From Alphaproteobacteria bacterium (lineage in GTDB: Bacteria > Pseudomonadota > Alphaproteobacteria > UBA6615), in assembly GCA_022449545.1 (NCBI GenBank), contig JAKUPN010000007.1, positions 1 to 64,000 on the forward strand: a stretch of DNA of 64,000 nt, in the 5' to 3' direction. Positions 62,679 to 64,000 of this stretch are shown here, one piece after another. The first letter of the stretch is position 1; every line of letters begins with the position of its first letter. Under the pieces are notes generated by a model, which had not been told where the DNA came from, did not search any database, and saw nothing but the letters and a program-made list of their open reading frames with translations. The position numbers and the translations under genes were made by a program.

Positions 62679-63719
62679 TTAAAATTGGTTAAATATATTA
62701 ACACTTAGTGCCATAGCTGAAGCAACATGCACTGCTTCAATAAAACTTCTTGGATCAGCTATTCCTTTTCCTGCTATATCCAAAGCCGTACCATGATCAG
62801 GTGATGTACGTATTATTGAGAGTCCTAATGTAATGTTAACTGATTTATAAAAGTCTAGCATCTTCAATGGAATTAGTGCTTGGTCATGATACATACATAT
62901 TGCAGCGTCATACTTTTCACGTGCTTCAGCGTGAAATATTGTATCAGCTGGACAGGGACCAAAAACCTTAATTCCTTTTTCTCTTATATTGTTTATTGCA
63001 GGTGTAATTATATTTAATTCCTGATCTCCGAAGACACCATTTTCTCCGGCGTGAGGGTTCAATCCTGCTACTATTAATCTTGGATCCGGAATATTAAAAT
63101 ATTGTTTTAGAGCTAATGCTGTCACAACCGAGCAGTGAATAATGTCGTCAGTATTCAAGCTTCGTGCTGCTTCTAACAAAGGCATATGAATAGTTACAGG
63201 AACTACACGTAACTCAGGCCCTGATAGCATCATAACTGGTTTATTTTTGGCGTTCGTAGCTTTTGCTAGATATTCTGTATGCCCTGGCTCTTTGAATCCG
63301 GCTAAATGAAGGGCGCTTTTTTGTATCGGGTTAGTCACTAACGCTGCTGCTTCCCCATTTTCTACTAACTTAATGGCAATATCTAAAGAAGACATAACGC
63401 AAGAGGCGTTGGAGGCATTGACTTTTCCTGGTGTGACAGAGGTGTTAAGTGAAATAGGTAAGATTGGAATTGTGTCAGGCCAAATTTCAAGAGCTTGTTC
63501 TGCTTTGTTTATTGTTTTCACTTTTATTTTATGGTTGATAATTTTGGATAAATTAACAATCCTATCAGGGTCATCTATTAAGAAAATAGGGGGTATATTT
63601 TCCGCTTGTTGTGCCCATGCAAGGCAGGCAATTTCCCCCCCGATTCCTGCAGGTTCACCCATAGTCACAGCGATAGGTAATGCTGAGCGGGTAGTTGAGG
63701 GTGAGGGGTTATATCTCAT
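62679..63719 (-). CDS. pdxA: 4-hydroxythreonine-4-phosphate dehydrogenase
   Basis: The 346-residue enzyme oxidises 4-phosphohydroxy-L-threonine in pyridoxal-phosphate synthesis. Motifs are VTMGEPAGIGGEI, TNPIQKSALH, GHTEYLA, a metal-ligand His in AMYHDQALIPLK (MYHDQ here) and SIIRTSPDHGTALDIAGKG. Its ATG overlaps the surA stop by four bases (ATGA), so translation is coupled. Confidence 0.95.
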   Translation of the reverse strand: MRYNPSPSTTRSALPIAVTMGEPAGIGGEIACLAWAQQAENIPPIFLIDDPDRIVNLSKIINHKIKVKTINKAEQALEIWPDTIPILPISLNTSVTPGKVNASNASCVMSSLDIAIKLVENGEAAALVTNPIQKSALHLAGFKEPGHTEYLAKATNAKNKPVMMLSGPELRVVPVTIHMPLLEAARSLNTDDIIHCSVVTALALKQYFNIPDPRLIVAGLNPHAGENGVFGDQELNIITPAINNIREKGIKVFGPCPADTIFHAEAREKYDAAICMYHDQALIPLKMLDFYKSVNITLGLSIIRTSPDHGTALDIAGKGIADPRSFIEAVHVASAMALSVNIFNQF

Positions 63720-64000
63720 ATTCTAAGATCGATAAATGCCGAACGTCGTAAGTCTCTTAAGTATCTACGCGACAACATATCTACTCTCTGACGTAAGAGC
63801 GTTTCACGAATTTGATTGCGAGTTAACTGTTTTGACGTTTGGCGTTCGCAGACCATTATTATTTGTATTTTTTCAGTATTAATTAATGGCTTACTTGGTT
63901 TGCCCAACATAATTTTACTAGCCACTTTTCGTAAATCTTCATTAAGTTCATTCAAGCGAAAAGTAAGCGGAAGTTCTGTTTGAGGTGTTCCTAATTTTTC
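63716..64000 (-). CDS. surA: Periplasmic chaperone SurA, C-terminal part (5' end outside window)
   Basis: The frame is open to the right edge of the window, so only about 94 C-terminal residues are visible. They include TELPLTFRLNELNEDLRK, a KIQIIMVCER segment typical of the end of a parvulin PPIase domain, and the terminal TRNQIRETLLRQRVDMLSRRYLRDLRRSAFIDLR helix. Together with the surA-pdxA-rsmA order, this identifies SurA, which escorts outer-membrane proteins. The N-terminus lies beyond base 64000. Confidence 0.85.
   Translation of the reverse strand, partial: EKLGTPQTELPLTFRLNELNEDLRKVASKIMLGKPSKPLINTEKIQIIMVCERQTSKQLTRNQIRETLLRQRVDMLSRRYLRDLRRSAFIDLRI

Noticed and set aside
1-64000. 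tRNA, rRNA, CRISPR, insertion sequence or integrase
   Set aside because: I looked for T-loop-like GGTTCGAATC motifs, regularly spaced repeats and transposase or integrase motifs and saw none.

Overview
The window is AT-rich bacterial chromosome, almost certainly from a marine alphaproteobacterium. The right half carries conserved blocks in an order typical of that class: surA-pdxA-rsmA, gmk-mltG-fabF-acpP-fabG-fabD, rpsF-rpsR-rplI, then dnaB-alr-mlaE-mlaF-radA-cvpA-purF, plus der, a BamB-like lipoprotein and the alphaproteobacterial DUF2794 protein. The left half is accessory: a tripartite tricarboxylate transporter, several oxidoreductases, a class III alcohol dehydrogenase, nitrilase, amidase, an acrylyl-CoA-reductase-like enzyme and two CmcJ/NvfI-type proteins. 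That content fits an uncultured, heterotrophic ocean lineage of SAR116 or Rhodospirillales type. The genus cannot be fixed from sequence alone, and this placement is inference.

Layout. 1-3278: a TPR-methyltransferase cut by the left edge, two small membrane or secreted proteins, and a TPR-2OG oxygenase. 3731-6857: tctB-tctA-tctC with a clear terminator. 7224-9607: DUF2061 protein, hydroxyisobutyrate-dehydrogenase-like enzyme, a decayed phage-type gene at 8437-8883 (minus) in what looks like an empty gap, and a CIA30 protein. 9687-12643: frmA-SDR-MDR, an apparent operon centred on S-(hydroxymethyl)glutathione oxidation. 12721-22052: MAPEG, beta-lactamase-like hydrolase, CmcJ-like protein, then a minus-strand run of GST, amidase, BNR propeller, FAD monooxygenase and nitrilase. 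22362-28893: mandelate-racemase-like enzyme (divergent from the nitrilase), enoyl-CoA hydratase, AcuI-like reductase, second CmcJ-like protein, MGMT, SDR and small proteins.

28960-35423: ThrH, a secreted polysaccharide lyase, an ABC-F ATPase, panB-panC (pantothenate) and dusA. 35462-39631: murQ, a BadF/BadG-type amino-sugar kinase, nagA and a NamZ-type (DUF1343) exo-muramidase, together a compact cell-wall amino-sugar salvage module. 39649-64000: housekeeping genes for outer-membrane assembly (BamB, SurA), ribosome and translation (Der, S6, S18, L9, RsmA), replication and repair (DnaB, RadA), fatty-acid synthesis (FabD, FabG, AcpP, FabF), cell wall (Alr, MltG), purines (PurF, Gmk), lipid trafficking (MlaE, MlaF) and vitamin B6 (PdxA).

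I saw no tRNA, rRNA, CRISPR array, insertion sequence or integrase. The most unusual observations are the decayed phage-type gene, the mandelate racemase homologue with an altered Lys-x-Lys motif beside a nitrilase, the two CmcJ/NvfI-like proteins, and the salvage module.
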